64,000 nt of DNA from Acanthopleura granulata (GCA_016165875.1 JABBOT010000005.1:28663943-28727942), one strand, 5' to 3'. Counted from the stretch's first letter, positions 1-13,149 are shown. A program made the numbers and translations. Notes: generated by a model from the letters alone, not told the origin.

Positions 1-310
1 CAACGAAACCTGGGTGAAATGTAGACTACATCAAGATACATAAATTGTAGTATCGATTTTCCATTTTGATGATCGCCCATTTATCTGTTCATACAGGGTA
101 TGTTAACAGTTCTTTCAAAATGCTGCTAATAAGTGTTGGAGTTTTTGTCCGATTTTAGCAAAACTTGGTTTGCAAATGAATCAAGATACATATCTCATAG
201 TACTGATTTTGATGGTCCAATGTCCATTATGCATACATAATTTTATAATTGGCTCCATGAAATTTTGTCCCAATCAGTAGAGCTAATGTCTCATCAGAGA
301 CTGGTTTATA
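1..310. repeat. Dispersed satellite-like repeat, partial
   Basis: This AT-rich stretch contains phrases such as ACTACATCAAGATACATAA and TTTTCCATTTTGATGAT that recur, often in the opposite orientation, at 8040-8620, 11190-11860, 12560-12890 and 21735-22040. No coding potential is seen. It is a genome-wide repeat cut off by the window edge. Confidence 0.6.
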
Positions 311-396
311 TCTGGATTGCCAGAAATGATAAAAGTATGGACCCTGACAACACTGTTGGATAACAGCTTTATTTTGTATCACTTTTCCTTGAACAG

Positions 397-534
397 GATG
401 CAATCGAAGACATTGAAGTTATACTGGGCACCACAGTGCAAAATGCTGAAGATATAGAGAATAAGATCAAACTAGAGCATGAAGATGAGGAACGTGCTGA
501 TGAGACATCCCCAGGGCTGTCTACAAACTGGTAG
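397..534 (+). CDS. Terminal exon of an unrecognised host gene
   Basis: A pyrimidine-rich tract ending in CAG (384-396) precedes a 46-codon open stretch that ends with TAG at 532-534. The encoded peptide starts DAIEDIEVILGTT and ends LSTNW. It is strongly acidic (runs of D and E, including HEDEERADE), as the C-terminal tails of many eukaryotic proteins are. The rest of the gene would lie to the left of the window. I do not recognise the family. Support is the splice-acceptor shape, the open frame and the protein-like composition. It could be a chance open frame, so confidence is moderate. Confidence 0.45.
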   Translation, partial: DAIEDIEVILGTTVQNAEDIENKIKLEHEDEERADETSPGLSTNW

Positions 535-2440
535 AGAACATGTACAAGTGTGTATGTATGTTGACTGTAGTCAGTAACAGTGGAAGATGAGAGAAGTTGG
601 CTGATCAACAACTGCCATAGAGGATCTTTACCTTCACAGTGAACATTTACTTCAAGGAAACACCCTGCCAGCTGTCAAAAGAAAATAGGAACAGAACACG
701 CTGGTAAAACATATTATTTAGGGCATTCTGCAACACTAATCCAGTTACAAGCTGAATTATACTGAATATAAATTGAATTGATTGGTGAACATTTTACAAA
801 TATGGCTTTCAATCATATCTCAGTAGCATCACCTGTGATTGACATGTATATGAACTATCTTTAAGAAAATTATTGTTTTATATGATACAGTTAATATGTA
901 CCCTTGCAAAATCCAAGAGGGTGTCTTTCTTAGAGTAAGAAAACTGAATTACTAGTATTACCACGTAAAACATTGGATTTCAGACTTGTGATACATGTAT
1001 GTGCTTTCAATTATATCTTACAATACATGTGCTGTAATAATCAGTGCCACAGCATTTATGGCAACAACCATTTTTGTTTCGTAAAACCTGCATACAGATG
1101 TATTTTCCAGCTTACAAACATAAGCAAGCAAGCAATTATTTGGAATACAAACACACACACACACACACTTAATGTAATGTATTGGTGAACATTTTTCAGT
1201 AGACCAGGCTGTATCTCTATCTGTGATAACTGGTTTGTCAGTATCGAGTTTATTTAAACGTGTAATTTTTGTATTAATAAATATGCTGTAAGTTATAACT
1301 TTGATTCCTAGTTATTTCTAGTTTTAGTTAAGTACATGTATTTCCAGCAAAGCTGTAATTCTTTGACCCTTCTCTATACTGCTGAGGTAAAATCACTTTT
1401 TCATTTTCAGGACTTGCTCAAAGTATTTTTCAGTTCTACTCAGAAGAGTCATCTCAAAATTCTGCCTGGACTAAGACAAATATAAACATATATACTTAAA
1501 TCCATGCATCACTAACAACACATTGACATTCCCCTGATAACATTAGTAGTCCTACTGAGCAATATGCAACCTGTCAAGTAATATGTGAGCTAAAAAAAAA
1601 AAAACGGCACATTAGAAATATAATGTGGTTATTTATCTTTTAGTGTTACTATTAAGTACTTGATTCGATCCACACACCCTGCACACACACACACACACAC
1701 ACACAGTGAAGTATTCTCTCTTAAGTTCAGTACTGCATCTGCTCACCGTTTGCTTCAATCACTCTGTGGGGTATCTGACACCATTGTGAGTGACCCGCCA
1801 ATGCAAACTCTAATGCAGGAATGGTGTTTAGGCATGCTGCAGCAGCAATTCTACCTATATTGCCCCATCCATCCTATGCCAAATTCGGGATAATCATGGC
1901 CATTGCATGACAGGGATGATGTTGTCATCGAATTCACGTTATGTGGTCCTGTGTTAATCCTGTTATTGTGTGATGTGACGATCTTCTGTTGTTTGTGGGA
2001 GGACCATCACATTGTCAGTATGTCAGTTTTGGCATTTACTCAAACATGAAAGATGTTACCCATGTTATAATAACATGGGTCTTCCTAGCCAGATGCTTAG
2101 CAAGCTCCCCAAAAGCCTGTTGTAGTCTGCAGTGCAAACGTAATATACCCAGCTAAATTTGACTTGATCATAGGGTCAAGGGGTGTCGCTAATAGGGGGT
2201 CACCAGGAGAGAACAACACCTCTTTTGGAGGGATGTGAAGGGTAACATCAATATAAAAGACAATAAATTAACTTAAATTATCTCTAAAATCAAAACCAAA
2301 ATTGGTTTTCATTAATGACAAATATCAACTCAAGCTCGACATATTGGCATAATGCGTGTCCATTTTATTGCGAGGAAAATACAGTTGATGTACTTTCTCT
2401 AATTCCTGATATTAATACATGTACCTGTAAGTTTGCTTTC
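535..2440. other. Intergenic, no gene seen
   Basis: Likely begins as the 3' UTR of the exon at 397-534. It holds two (CA)n microsatellites (about 1147-1168 and 1681-1705) and a short perfect palindrome near 2059-2081 (ACCCATGTTAT and its complement). I see no exon or RNA gene. Confidence 0.5.
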
Positions 2441-2445
2441 ACGAT

Positions 2446-3080
2446 AACTCCACCTTAAAGTGACAGACAGCTCATGTTCTAAGTTAAAGCTTGCCAAAAA
2501 GATTGGACAAAATTATGTATTGAATTTAGTACGTAGTATTTTTTCTAACAGCTACTACAACACTGGAAACTGACATCTGACCGTGCTCCGTTGCCTCGCA
2601 TGAAATGCATCTATTATTGTTCCAAGTGTGGGACACTCATATCACCTCAGACTGTAGTGAGCCACTAGAGTTGTGTTTGTAACTTAAGTATATATGCCAG
2701 TGTGTAACATGAAATGATCAAGAAACTTACTCCTCAGAAAACACAATGGTCTGCAAATACTGTGCAGTGTTTATCACCCATGTACTTGTTATAATTAAAA
2801 CCTATAACATTAAAAGAGTGTGCTGTCCCTATGTTATTACATGTCACATTGACAGACAACTCAGAACATCAACATCACAGCTTCTGAACAGCTGATATCT
2901 AGCTCTCTGATTGGTCAGTCCGTCATCAAGGCGGCAGCACAATACTGCACACTTCAAAGATAATGCAGCAACAAATTCCTGCAATATCAAACAGGTTTTC
3001 ACATTCAATACCGAATTTTATAATCTTTGTAATGAACAATACCTCAGTCATGAGCTGCCTTTTACTTTAATTGATTGAAC
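2446..3080. repeat. Dispersed repeat family R1, copy A
   Basis: Shares a long run of phrases, in the same order, with 5730-6380 and 23450-24035, for example GAAATGATCAAGAAACTTAC and ATGTACTTGTTATAATTAAAA. The copies are diverged but collinear over about 600-650 bp and have no long open frame. It is probably a non-autonomous transposon or decayed element. Ends and target duplications were not resolved. Confidence 0.7.
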
Positions 3081-4042
3081 ACAACTGACATGCCAGATAA
3101 AGGACAGTCAAGTAGGCTTAATCATTGTTGATTGAGGAACAAACAGATTTTAAAGGCTAGGCAGTGTCTAAATGCGGACAGGAAAATACCCCTGGTTTTT
3201 CAAGTGAACCTCTGTTAGACGTATCCTCAGTATACGACGTCCAATTTATTAAGTTATGTATTGGACAATTTGACAAACTTTCTAAGATGATTTGACCATA
3301 CCCTGCAGTGGCTTGTGTCTATTTTATTTCATTTTTGATGTTCTCAGTTCTTATTTTTAGTCTCAAACCTCCTAGGTTAAGTTTATAGGAGTAGCTGACA
3401 GTTTTGTGTTGCCACATTTGTCGTCACAAGTTGACAGTGGCTTTTCTTTTGTGTTACATCATACATGTTAAAGTCTTTATGACAAACAAGGTGATCCTGT
3501 TAAAGTGTCCGTTGTGCCATGCTGACAACACAAAAACTGTCCACTCCTGACCAAAAACTCAAAAAATATAGGAATATATAGGAAAAGGAAAAAAAAAGCT
3601 TGACGGTCCTAAAAGGGTTGCATTACATATTCTTTGGAAAATGCTAAGGACACCTCAGGATTTGCACTCACTCATCCATGCCAATGTTTGTCCCACAGGC
3701 ATCCCTCTTTCTTGTAGTAGGTCATATATACGGGCAGACTATCATCATTTTTTTCTACACATGTTGGCCCTATGATAATCATCATTCGACACAGAATTAT
3801 AAATTAAATGGCATGACTATGTCCTGGACTATATAAGGCGACATATTGGATGATTTGACCAACTTTCTTAGGCAATTTTACCCTTAGATAATTTGACCTG
3901 TATCAATTAGAACTCCCCCACGAAATTCAATTTTGATATTTGTTGAAAACAGCAAACGCTATACACCACTCTTTATCCATCAATCTTCATGTTAAAGATT
4001 AGTCAGGCTATCTTACAGGTAAGATTTTCATTGATTGCACTG
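3081..4042. other. Intergenic, no gene seen
   Basis: AT-rich sequence with short A runs near 3560-3600. No open frame with coding character, no RNA gene and no clear repeat were seen. Confidence 0.4.
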
Positions 4043-4400
4043 ACCACCTCTGTGGCCTGGTGGTTAAACGTCTGCCTCAAGGTTGGGAGATTAATCCCAG
4101 GTCGTGTCATACCAAAGACTTTAAAAATAGTACTTGTTGCTGGCGCACTTGGCATTGGGCATTGGGCACTGAGAGGTTAGAGCAAGGAAACAGGTGGGCT
4201 CGGTGTCAGTACAATGTGACTGGGTGGGGTGTCATGTCTGGTATCTTCGGCATGATGCTTCAGTGGCGAGAGCACTTAGGCAGCATGGACTCGTCCTGCC
4301 ACAAAGGAACCAAGGATATAACTTTCATCACCATCTTCACACGACTGAAAAATTGTCGAGTTATGACATAAAACCCAAGCATACATACATACAAACATAC
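4043..4400 (+). mobile_element. tRNA-derived SINE, full-length type
   Basis: The 5' end has a tRNA-like head: an A-box-like TGGCCTGGTGGTTAAACG followed by a degenerate B-box-like region near 4090-4105. The body ends in a conserved-looking tail, CTGAAAAATTGTCGAGTTATGACATAAAACCCAAGC, split here as a head-to-tail unit near 4345-4382, then a (CATA)n simple repeat. SINEs with this kind of AAACCCAAGC tail are known to me from molluscs. Overlapping open frames in this interval are by-products of the SINE. Confidence 0.65.
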
Positions 4401-5729
4401 ATTGACTACATTCAGAAAAGAAGGGGTAACAGCTGGAATTTGAGAACTATATCTTTTTATTTTACATTTCGTTCTTATTTGCACATTTCAGATTACATAT
4501 TTGGTTTTTTTATTACAGCTTTGGATACATGTACATACAATCTCAAAACTAAGCTCAAGGAGACTGAAGGGCAGAAACATTAAAGACTTGTTTGTTCTGG
4601 ATCACTTTGATAGTTTAAGTGACTATAAACTATTAACTGACTTTATGGCACTTGCTACTGAATGGAACGTAACTGTGGCAAAAAATCTACTATGCAAAGT
4701 CAGCCCACATAGCACTCACTATAGTATAGGCCCTACAGCATGGATGCAAATGTGTTCTCGGATTATTTGCAGTCTTTCCTGCATGTATTATTAAAAAAAC
4801 CCTTCAAAATCCTGCTCTCAATCCTGTATCCAAGAGGTTTTGTTTTTTATGCATTTCACATCTTTATTCAATAGAAACTGGAATAGTTCACTGAATTGGC
4901 TTGTAATTAACTCACACAATGCACTCACTTGTAACCCATTACACAAACGGCATGCAGATTTGCCTTTACAAATGTCAGCTTTGTTATAAGACAGTGGTGT
5001 ACTTGCATTCTGCAGAGTAATAAAGCTACTTCTCAACTGGTCACAACACATCATCTCATTAATATATTTGTATCCACCATAAGCAAAAATCTGTGGCTAC
5101 AAAGTCTCTGGGTTTTAATTATTTCACAGACACAAACATACAATGGATCTCCATGAATTAGACAAAATTAGGCTAAATTAGACAATTTAGTCATCCAAAT
5201 AAATATTTAGGTCATACACAATTTATACCTAGCTATATGCATAACAGCAATCTCCTTATCAGGGCAACTTGTGAATATGGGATTAAAGCTACATGTAAAA
5301 CTGTCCTATTGTACACGTGTCTGTGTGACCTGTGACAAGATGGCAGCTTTTGTTGACACTGATTTACCAATCACCTGTCTTGCAGTGTTCCAGAGGTACA
5401 AATGACATTCCTTTCCCTACAGGAACTTCTTAAGTTCAAGGTTACTCAGCTTCTCATTTGAATGAAGTTCTTGTGAAACTTTTTCTAGATGCCCATGTTA
5501 TAGTAAATGTGATAAAATATAGTTCCGACAGGTTATGTATGGTACAAATCCAATAGGACTTTTTTTTGTCTTCGGCGACAAAACAGTTCGAACTCGAATC
5601 TCCCCCAATAGATGACTGTGGATCATAGCATTTTATATTGATGACATGCATGATATTTATCAGTTTCAACTTTAAACTTACTGAACATTTATGCCTACCA
5701 GCCTGCTCACAAAGACATAATATACTTGT
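4401..5729. other. Intergenic, no gene seen
   Basis: AT-rich DNA between the SINE and repeat R1 copy B. No conserved-looking exon, RNA gene or regular tandem repeat was found. Confidence 0.4.
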
Positions 5730-6380
5730 ACTTGCGTCTGTAACAAAGTTACTTTTGCCCCAAAAGGTTGGACAATATTACGTTTATTTCGGTAAAGTAT
5801 TTTTTCCAACGGCTACAACGACAATGGGAATTGACATTTAAGCGTGCTCTGTCAGCTAACATGAAACGCAGCTATTCTGTGTGAGCTGTGACACATTTGT
5901 TCCAAGTGCAGAACACTCTTTTCACCGGAGACTGTTGTAAGTTGCTAGGCTCATGGTTGAAACATAAGTATATGTCTAAATTATTAACATGAAATGATCA
6001 AGAAATTTACTCCTGTGACAACACAATGGTCTAGAAATACTTAGCAGTATTGTTCACATATGTACTTGTTATAATTAAAACATATAACATTAAAACCGTC
6101 TCCTGTTCCTATGTTATTGCATGTTACATTGATGGAAGATTTACATCACTGCTTACAAACAGATGATATCTCCTAGCTTTCTGACTGGTCAATCTCTGAT
6201 AAGCTTAGAAGCATGGGCGCCTTCACATCTCTAGTCTCCACAAAATACTGAACACTTGAAACAAAGATAACTCAGCAACGAATTCATATAAATTCAAACA
6301 GGTTCTTGCATTCAAGAAAGAATTTTGAAATCTATTTAATGAACAGAGCCTCAGTCAGGAGCTGTCTTTTACTTTAAAGA
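5730..6380. repeat. Dispersed repeat family R1, copy B
   Basis: Collinear with the copies at 2446-3080 and 23450-24035. Shared landmarks include ACATGAAATGATCAAGAAA and TATGTACTTGTTATAATTAA followed by ATATAACATTAAAA. It is slightly more complete than copy A around the phrase TCTGATAAGCTTAGAAGCAT, which also occurs in copy C. Confidence 0.7.
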
Positions 6381-6993
6381 TATATCCATTCACTGGAAAT
6401 TACACTTCAAGGCTTGATGGTTGGATGCACAGACCAATAAACACTATGATCAAATTACCATTATACACACATGTACATGTAACAGTAGAGATACTGTCAC
6501 CCTAGATTGATCATCTGTTATACACCACAATACACACCTCACTATATAATGTGCTAGACTAAACATCTTTCACCTTCTTGGTATAGATAACTTATGTATT
6601 GTGTATGACTTACATGTATGTTTGTTTATTTGTGCTCATGCATTACTAACTGCTAAAATCTGGTGTAAACAGATCTTTATAGCTCCATACTGTAACTTGT
6701 TATTTTAATTGTTATAAGCTTTGACAAGTGACCTCTTGAAAATACAATATCATTTCACACAATGGGCTATCAACATGCAGCAGCCTGCTCTGTTCAATAC
6801 AACCACTACTGACCTGCCCATATACTCTGAGGCTACCAATAGTTTTCTTGGAGCATGTGTGCAGAAAATACATATGGTAACATTCTTGTCAGAAGTACAG
6901 ATCTGGCATCTTTCAAATGCCAATATTTAAATAGCAACTGCATTCGTGAGAAATATTTCAGAAAGTTATTTTACCACAATATGCATTGTTTTT

Positions 6994-7131
6994 TCATTCG
7001 CTGTGTAACCGTGCAGTCCCATCAGCTTGCGAGCTGGTAGCGTGGCTGTAAAGGCAGTTGTTTCCCTTGTCACACTTGCCCAGCTTGTGCCTCTTACATG
7101 GATACTTTTTGAGGTCACGCTCTTCTGTATC
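6994..7131 (-). CDS. TRMT1: TRMT1 last coding exon (CCCH zinc finger)
   Basis: Read on the minus strand, an acceptor TTTTCCAG precedes an open frame that begins DTEERDLKKYPC and ends at TGA (6994-6996). It contains a CCCH zinc finger of pattern C-x5/8-C-x5-C-x3-H within KYPCKRHKLGKCDKG, followed by NNCLYSH. A C-terminal CCCH finger is a known feature of animal TRMT1, and this exon lies downstream in the right orientation. The upstream exon at 9684-9965 ends on a codon boundary and this one begins on one, so direct splicing would keep frame. Another exon could still lie between them. The finger is expected to help bind tRNA. Confidence 0.8.
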   Translation of the reverse strand, partial: DTEERDLKKYPCKRHKLGKCDKGNNCLYSHATSSQADGTARLHSE

Positions 7132-9683
7132 CTGGAAAATTTAAAAGTTTTGACAATGACAAGCACATTTACAGAGTGCTTGGGTTTCTTGGTTGTACAG
7201 AAAACTGGTTTAAAGATATACAAAGCATAACATAAGGGAATTCACTACACAGTTTGCTCATCAAAAACAACATCTGAGCGTATAAACAACATAGTCCATC
7301 CAAGTCCATCATTTCCGCATTCATATTTTTCCTCATAGAAGAACACTTATAGTATACCAAATATTATTACTGCCTTGTATGCCCTGTATGCATAACCTGT
7401 AACAGTGATAACAAAAACACAAAAAATGGAGAAAAAGCATGACAAGATGAAAAAGAATCAACTGGATTTGAACAAGGGCCTGCCAGCATTCATGTACAAT
7501 ATATATTGTACCAGATATCACCTTAGAGAACAATGATGCTTTAATTTTCATCTGATAGCCTATAACAAAAAGACAGCAAGAATACAATATTAAAAGGTTT
7601 ACTCTTGTTACAAGGACAGCCCTTTCAGATGTTTGAGTTTTTGTGGGGTTTGATGTCTACAGGGAACATCAAGATGAGGCTTTCTCAATGTACCACTGAA
7701 TTAGCCCAAGTAAGGATTTCATGTTGTCTTGCACAAAGTTTTCATGTTAGGTAAATGAAAGATTATTAAAACGTGTTTGAGCAATAAATACTTCTTTAAG
7801 ACAAAATTTAAGCACATCTCTACACTCCTCTATATTATATGATGAGAATTTTATCTGAGTATAGTGTTACGTACTCTTCAGTTATATGTAGTTTCACTGA
7901 AATCAAAGACAAACTGTAGAATGCTACAGACTGAACAGATGAGGTTCGAGTGAAAGTGAGAACTGATACTATTAATTAAGTAAACTTCTTACCAGTACCA
8001 AGCTTAACTGCATGAAATCAAATATGAGCTGCAGAAGAAACTGGGTCAACAGCTGGGCAGATAGACAGTATGACAATGGATATTCAAAATGGAAAATCAT
8101 TATTGCAAAATATGCCTCTTATTGCAGCTTCCACTTGCGCCAAGTTTCACTGAAATCAGATTAAGTGTGTTGGAGAAATAGCATTTGGAACAATTCTTCA
8201 TAGACTTTGGTTGGACAAACAGACAACACTGCATCATTGGTGTTGACTACATCAAGATACACAGTTCCTATGTGACAAAATAATTGAACTTAAATGGTAA
8301 AAGTAGTAGAATTTTGAATGCAGAGTTAACATATGCCAGATGAACACACAGACAAGACAGATTGCTGATGACCAAAACTGACCAAAAATCAATAATACAA
8401 GTTATGTACCTTGATGTAGTCCACACTTGAACCCAGTTTTGTTGAAATTGGACAAAAACTGTATGAATAGTAGCATTTTGAAAGAAATGCTAACAGGATG
8501 GATAAACAGACAGACAACCGCTAATTGATATTGAAAATGGATACTACAAATTGTGTATCTTGATGTAGTTGACACCAAGTTTGCTTATTATCAGAAAACA
8601 ACTGCAGGAGAAGTGGTGTTTGAAGGAAAATTAATACACAAATTCGTCTGATCTTCAACCAGAACAGATAAAAATTAAACTCGTCTGATCTTCAACCAGA
8701 AGAGATAAAAATTAAACAAAGTCTCAAAATGAAGATGTCAAAATTAAGACAGCTAATTGTTGTTCACCCAATCATAAAAGTGTTAGTGCTCAACATCTTC
8801 CAAGCGTGTTCATCAAAAAGCCATAAAATTTAATTCTGGCACATCATACAAACTGAATAGTTGGCCATTACAAAATACTCAAACTATCAACAAGAAAGCT
8901 CAACGGAACACCCACAACAGTGCTTCACACTCACAATACGCCGTCTTACAACTGTTTTTGTAATGGCAAGCTAAAGATGGCCAACTTTCACACAGTACAT
9001 ACAGACCATTTTTTACTTAAAAGAAACAAAGTATAACCAAAGTTATTTCAGAAAGGGAGTTCATACAGACCTAAACGGAACAAATGACTTGCTTGGTAAC
9101 TATAAATCACTTTTTATATTAAATATTATGATATAAAGTCGAGGCACACCTTTGTGTGCAAAGTATGGCCCCTTTATTATAACAATAGATGGTCACGAAT
9201 TGTGGCCTCCTTGGGGAAAACCTCTGACCCCTACCCCTTTCTCATTGACAATGGCTTTAAAGTATATCAGAAATGTTATATAGTCAGAAGGAAAATGGCT
9301 GACTTAACACAGCGGAAACAGATGCCTTCTTGGGTGGTAGAAACATCTCGCCTGAGATTGGTTAAAATTGAAAGCATGGCACCCAGTTCGATTTTCCCTA
9401 CGTGAGCATTTTTTCTTACTTTGAACTGCAACATCTTGATTAACCGACATAACAAAAATAAAAAGTGATGTTTTTTTAACCATGAATGGGATTTCTTTCG
9501 ATACACATATACATTGGGTCCAATGTTGTATTTTCTTTTAAATATCAAAATATGCAGCCCACAAATGTTGCGTACTGAAATTATTCCTAGCCACAGCAGT
9601 GGTGGTCTAATCTTTAAGATGACTTGAACAGCCTAAAATGTCAAGCACACTTGTGCATAGGGAATGCTACAAAACAAACCTAC
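7132..9683 (-). other. TRMT1 intron region with repeats
   Basis: Lies between two recognised TRMT1 exons. It contains the satellite-like repeat at 8040-8620 and a short direct duplication near 8645-8720 (CGTCTGATCTTCAACCAGAA twice). At about 9150-9420 is a segment that resembles 23240-23400 (both contain CTCATTG followed by an ATGGCTTTAA phrase). I could not identify a further TRMT1 exon here, although family members usually have extra residues before the zinc finger. Confidence 0.5.
8040..8620. repeat. Dispersed satellite-like repeat, about 3 copies
   Basis: Repeated phrases include TGTACCTTGATGTAGT, GAAATTGGACAAAAACT and GTAGCATTTTGAAAGAAATG with intervening ACAGACAGACAACC runs. The same family occurs at 1-310, 11190-11860, 12560-12890 and 21735-22040. 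Copies are imperfect, and no coding function is indicated. Confidence 0.65.
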
Positions 9684-9965
9684 CTGGCCAGTACTCCTCT
9701 TATTCTGGTTTTTTGTTCGCTTGTTCACTAGAACTGATGATTCTGCCATAATTTTTGCTTTGGCTTTAGGTCCCCAGTCTTTTTCTGGGTTCACCTGGTA
9801 CCGCACCAGACCTAAAGTCTTTGATCGAGGGTTAGCATAAGGATGGTGGTCGAATGACACAGCGTGGGACAGAGCTTTGTCGAGGATTGCTTTGGCAGCC
9901 ATTCCGTCCTTCAGACGACCAGCTTTCACAGGATGTCCATTTTTAACCCAGTGACGTAAAATGTC
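9684..9965 (-). CDS. TRMT1: TRMT1 penultimate recognised exon
   Basis: On the minus strand an acceptor (TTTTCTTAG) is followed by 94 in-frame codons and a donor GTAGG. The peptide begins DILRHWVKNGHPVK and contains HHPYANPRSKTLGLVRYQ and NPEKDWGPKAKAK. These fit the C-terminal part of the eukaryotic TRM1 methyltransferase domain. The previous exon (12179-12269) ends in ...EFIW on a codon boundary, which joins in the expected order. The end of the exon is lysine-rich (KRTKNQNKRS), plausibly a nuclear localisation or RNA-binding patch. Both flanking splice sites are canonical. Confidence 0.88.
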
Positions 9966-11189
9966 CTAAGAAAATAAATATGAGGAACTTCTGAGTTCAT
10001 GATTAAATGCACAGATGGCTGTATGTACAGGTCATCTTAACAAGAAAGCAATCAGAGATGGCAAAAATGTATGTCCCCCACCCCCATCCCCAAAAAATAT
10101 AAATATATAACAATCTGTCACTGCACAGTATTAATATATTTTAAAGAGACTGATTGCACCTGTATGGAAATGCACAACCTGTATAAGATGCAACTGATGT
10201 AAAGAAAAGACATACTTCACAGAGGTATGAATTCAATAATGACATGGACAAATGCGCGGTAAGAAAAATAGCAGGGGCAGGTTCAATCTGTACCAGTCCT
10301 TTCGTGTTGGTGAGCACTAAGTCAAGGCGGAACTGGGTCTGCTCACAAATTTGAAAATATGCGCAAAGGGCAGACAACTTCTAAAATAGATCAAAATGCG
10401 AAAAAGTTAACTGACAATGCACAACATCCGGTCATTTACACACGTTTTGAATCCCATGCGTAATAGCTGCTGATATATGTGCCGCACAAAGTTGAGCGAG
10501 ACGGATGTACACACAGAAAAGGCCATTGTTATATGTCTCCTCTCTTATTGAGGGAGATATAATTACCAGGTCATCCCTTGATTCTTGATTTTGAAAACAA
10601 ATTTCACTTAGAGAGAAGACCAAAGAAGTATTGAACAATTTGTGTTAAAAGAATATGGTATGACAATTAAAAAATGACCATCAAATTTTGTTTTATAGCT
10701 CTGAGGAATCAAATTTTAAGGTAGATCATAACAAACACTCAACCGCAAATAATAAAAATTTCCCTGTAAAAGGGGACATAACTGTGAAAATAATTTTGAT
10801 CATCCAGAATGCAAGATTATGTAAAGCCAAATAACTGATAGCACATCAACAGGCGCTTAGATCATTACCACTCTATCTTCTGAATGTACATAACACTACT
10901 CGTATACTGATGAAAATTCAACTCGATTATGTACGGTTGGCCTCTAGCCCTTGTTTCATCAGTTCGTCAGTTTATCAGAGCATGCCCACAGAGCTTGGTA
11001 AACTGTATCCTACAGAATAGGGGTACCCTCAATTTGACATGGCCTTTTCCTCACCAAGTAAGTTCCTCATTTGGTTTCACAGTAGGTGGACAATATAATA
11101 AATAATATCATATGTAACCACATATCACATGTAATCACAGTCTCTGATGAGATAGTAGCTCTACTGTTTGGCACAACATTATTGTGGAG

Positions 11190-11860
11190 TCGATTACAAA
11201 ATTATGTACTTATAACGGACAATGAACAATCAAAATCAATCTTACGAAATATGTATCTGGATTTGCTGTTACCAAGTTTTGTTGAAACTGGACAACAACT
11301 CCAAAAGTATTTGAAGCATTTTGAAACAAATGTTAACATATGCTGTGTGAACAGGCAGACAAACAGAAAGCGAGTCAGCGAAACTGAAAATCGATACTAC
11401 AATTTATGTCTCTTGATGTCTACACTTAAAACAATTTTCACTGAAATCAGACACTAGGACCAATGATGTTAACATATGCTGAACAGACAGACAGATCAAC
11501 AACCAATAATTGAAATGGAAAATCGACACTACCAATTATGTATCTTGATGCAGTCTGCACTTCAACCAAATTCTGTTAAAATTGGATACAAACTTTAGGA
11601 AGAGTAGCATTTTGAAAGAAATGTTACCATGGCAGATAAATGGACTGACAGACGGACAAACAAGCATCGGAACAGAAACTTAATACTATGGATTAAGTAT
11701 CTATATCTAGTCTACACTTGAACCAAGTTTAACTGAAATCACACAAAAACTGTGGCACGGCATTTTGAAAGAAATGTTGACATGGTGGATGAATGAACAG
11801 ACAGACAACCAATTATTAAAAAATTTAAGCTTGGCACATATAGGCCACCATAGTGGCACA
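11190..11860. repeat. Dispersed satellite-like repeat, about 4 copies
   Basis: Imperfect copies of the family at 8040-8620, with phrases such as GTTGAAACTGGACAACAACT, GCATTTTGAAA and ACAGACAGAC. It lies inside a TRMT1 intron. An open frame of 123 codons at 11086-11457 is made from this repeat and has no protein-like pattern. Confidence 0.65.
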
Positions 11861-12178
11861 AATCAGATATTTCCTGAAAGCAATAACTTGAGCTTTTCTT
11901 GGAAAATAGAAAAAAATTATCTGACTAGCAAATACAAGCCAGCAAATACATGTAGGTGTCTAAATACAAAGTAGTATGACCATGTTTCCCACATTAGAGT
12001 GTACTGTTCTGGACATAGTTCACTTGGATCATACCACTTCCAACAAAGGGGTGTTTTCAAAAATTTCAGGTACCTATTTGCAGGCTTGAAATATGGATTT
12101 TTTTTTTTCGCAAAATCTGCGGCACAGCCTCTTCAGGCAATGACATGAGATAAAACATGTTATATGCAGTCGCCTTAC

Positions 12179-12269
12179 CCATATGAATTCATTTGGAGCA
12201 TCAGTTTTCACAGAGTTTTTGCAGGCATGAGAATGTGAGACACGGTATCCAGCATTCAAAATGGCTGAC
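12179..12269 (-). CDS. TRMT1: TRMT1 internal exon
   Basis: A 91-nt exon on the minus strand with acceptor CTGCTTTCAG and donor GTAAGG. Its first base completes an arginine codon begun by the exon at 18652-19943, and the peptide then reads SAILNAGYRVSHSHACKNSV followed by KTDAPNEFIW. This matches the well-conserved GYR-S-SHA-NA/SVKTDAP segment of TRM1 enzymes. The phase agrees on both sides, which supports the exon order. Confidence 0.9.
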
Positions 12270-12559
12270 CTGAAAGCAGAGCATTGAGGTAATGTTTGTT
12301 ACAAATTAAAGGCTACAACTTAACATGCCCCTAATTTGCGCACAACTGAATCTGTTTTTACCTCTATATGGACACCTTTGTGTTCCCCGAATCTTGAGAA
12401 AAACTGTCTCTATTTACAACAGCCAAATTAGCAGGCATCCAGGAAACAAAAGCCAGTCAAATCCGGGCCATTTCCTGGAGCTGCGGATTTAATGCAGCAC
12501 ATGGCACACTGTTTACAACAGAGATATGGTCACATGAATACAAATTTATGTTTGGGCAG

Positions 12560-12890
12560 TGTAAAATCCAAATTTAAAATCAATGGTACGAAATATGTGT
12601 CCTGATTCACTTGTACCAAATTTTGTTGAAATTGCACAAAAACTGTAATAGTAACTAGTAGCATTTGAATGAAATTTCAACACATACTAGATGAACAGAC
12701 AGGCAGATGAAGAACCCATCACTGAAATGGAAATTTGATACTACAAGTAATGTACCATGATGTAGCTTACACTTCGACCAAGTTTCATTGAAATCACACC
12801 AAAAATGTAGCGTTTTGAAGGGAAAGTCAAGATATGCTGCTCTGGATGACAGACAACTTGCCAGTACAGAGCTAAAAATTTAATATTTAT
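12560..12890. repeat. Dispersed satellite-like repeat, about 2 copies
   Basis: Same family as 8040-8620 and 11190-11860, with phrases TTTTGTTGAAATTGCACAAA, GATGAACAGACAGGCAGATG and TGATGTAGCTTACACTTCGA. Confidence 0.6.
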
Positions 12891-13149
12891 TATCACATCA
12901 AACTAATTAGGATAAGTAACCACCAGTGAGAAATATCTATGCTCCATATATATTGTAAATGTCTAGGCAAGCAATCGGGGCTTCATATATGTCAACCTTA
13001 TCTACCATTAAACGGTAGTTAAGAGATCTAAAATACTGAATACAGAGTTGAAAAAACTCGAAAGTATGCTATATGCTACGACAAGTTGAATATATTTCAG
13101 TAAATTCTACTAGGTGTACACGTAATTCTAAACTTGTGTATCTTTTCTA

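Noticed and set aside
4060..4583. Overlapping 103- and 129-codon open frames
   Set aside because: They overlap a tRNA-derived SINE and its simple-repeat tail, with no conserved pattern.
9154..9405. 83-codon plus-strand open frame in the TRMT1 intron
   Set aside because: The interval resembles 23240-23400 at the DNA level and is likely a repeat; no protein family is recognised.
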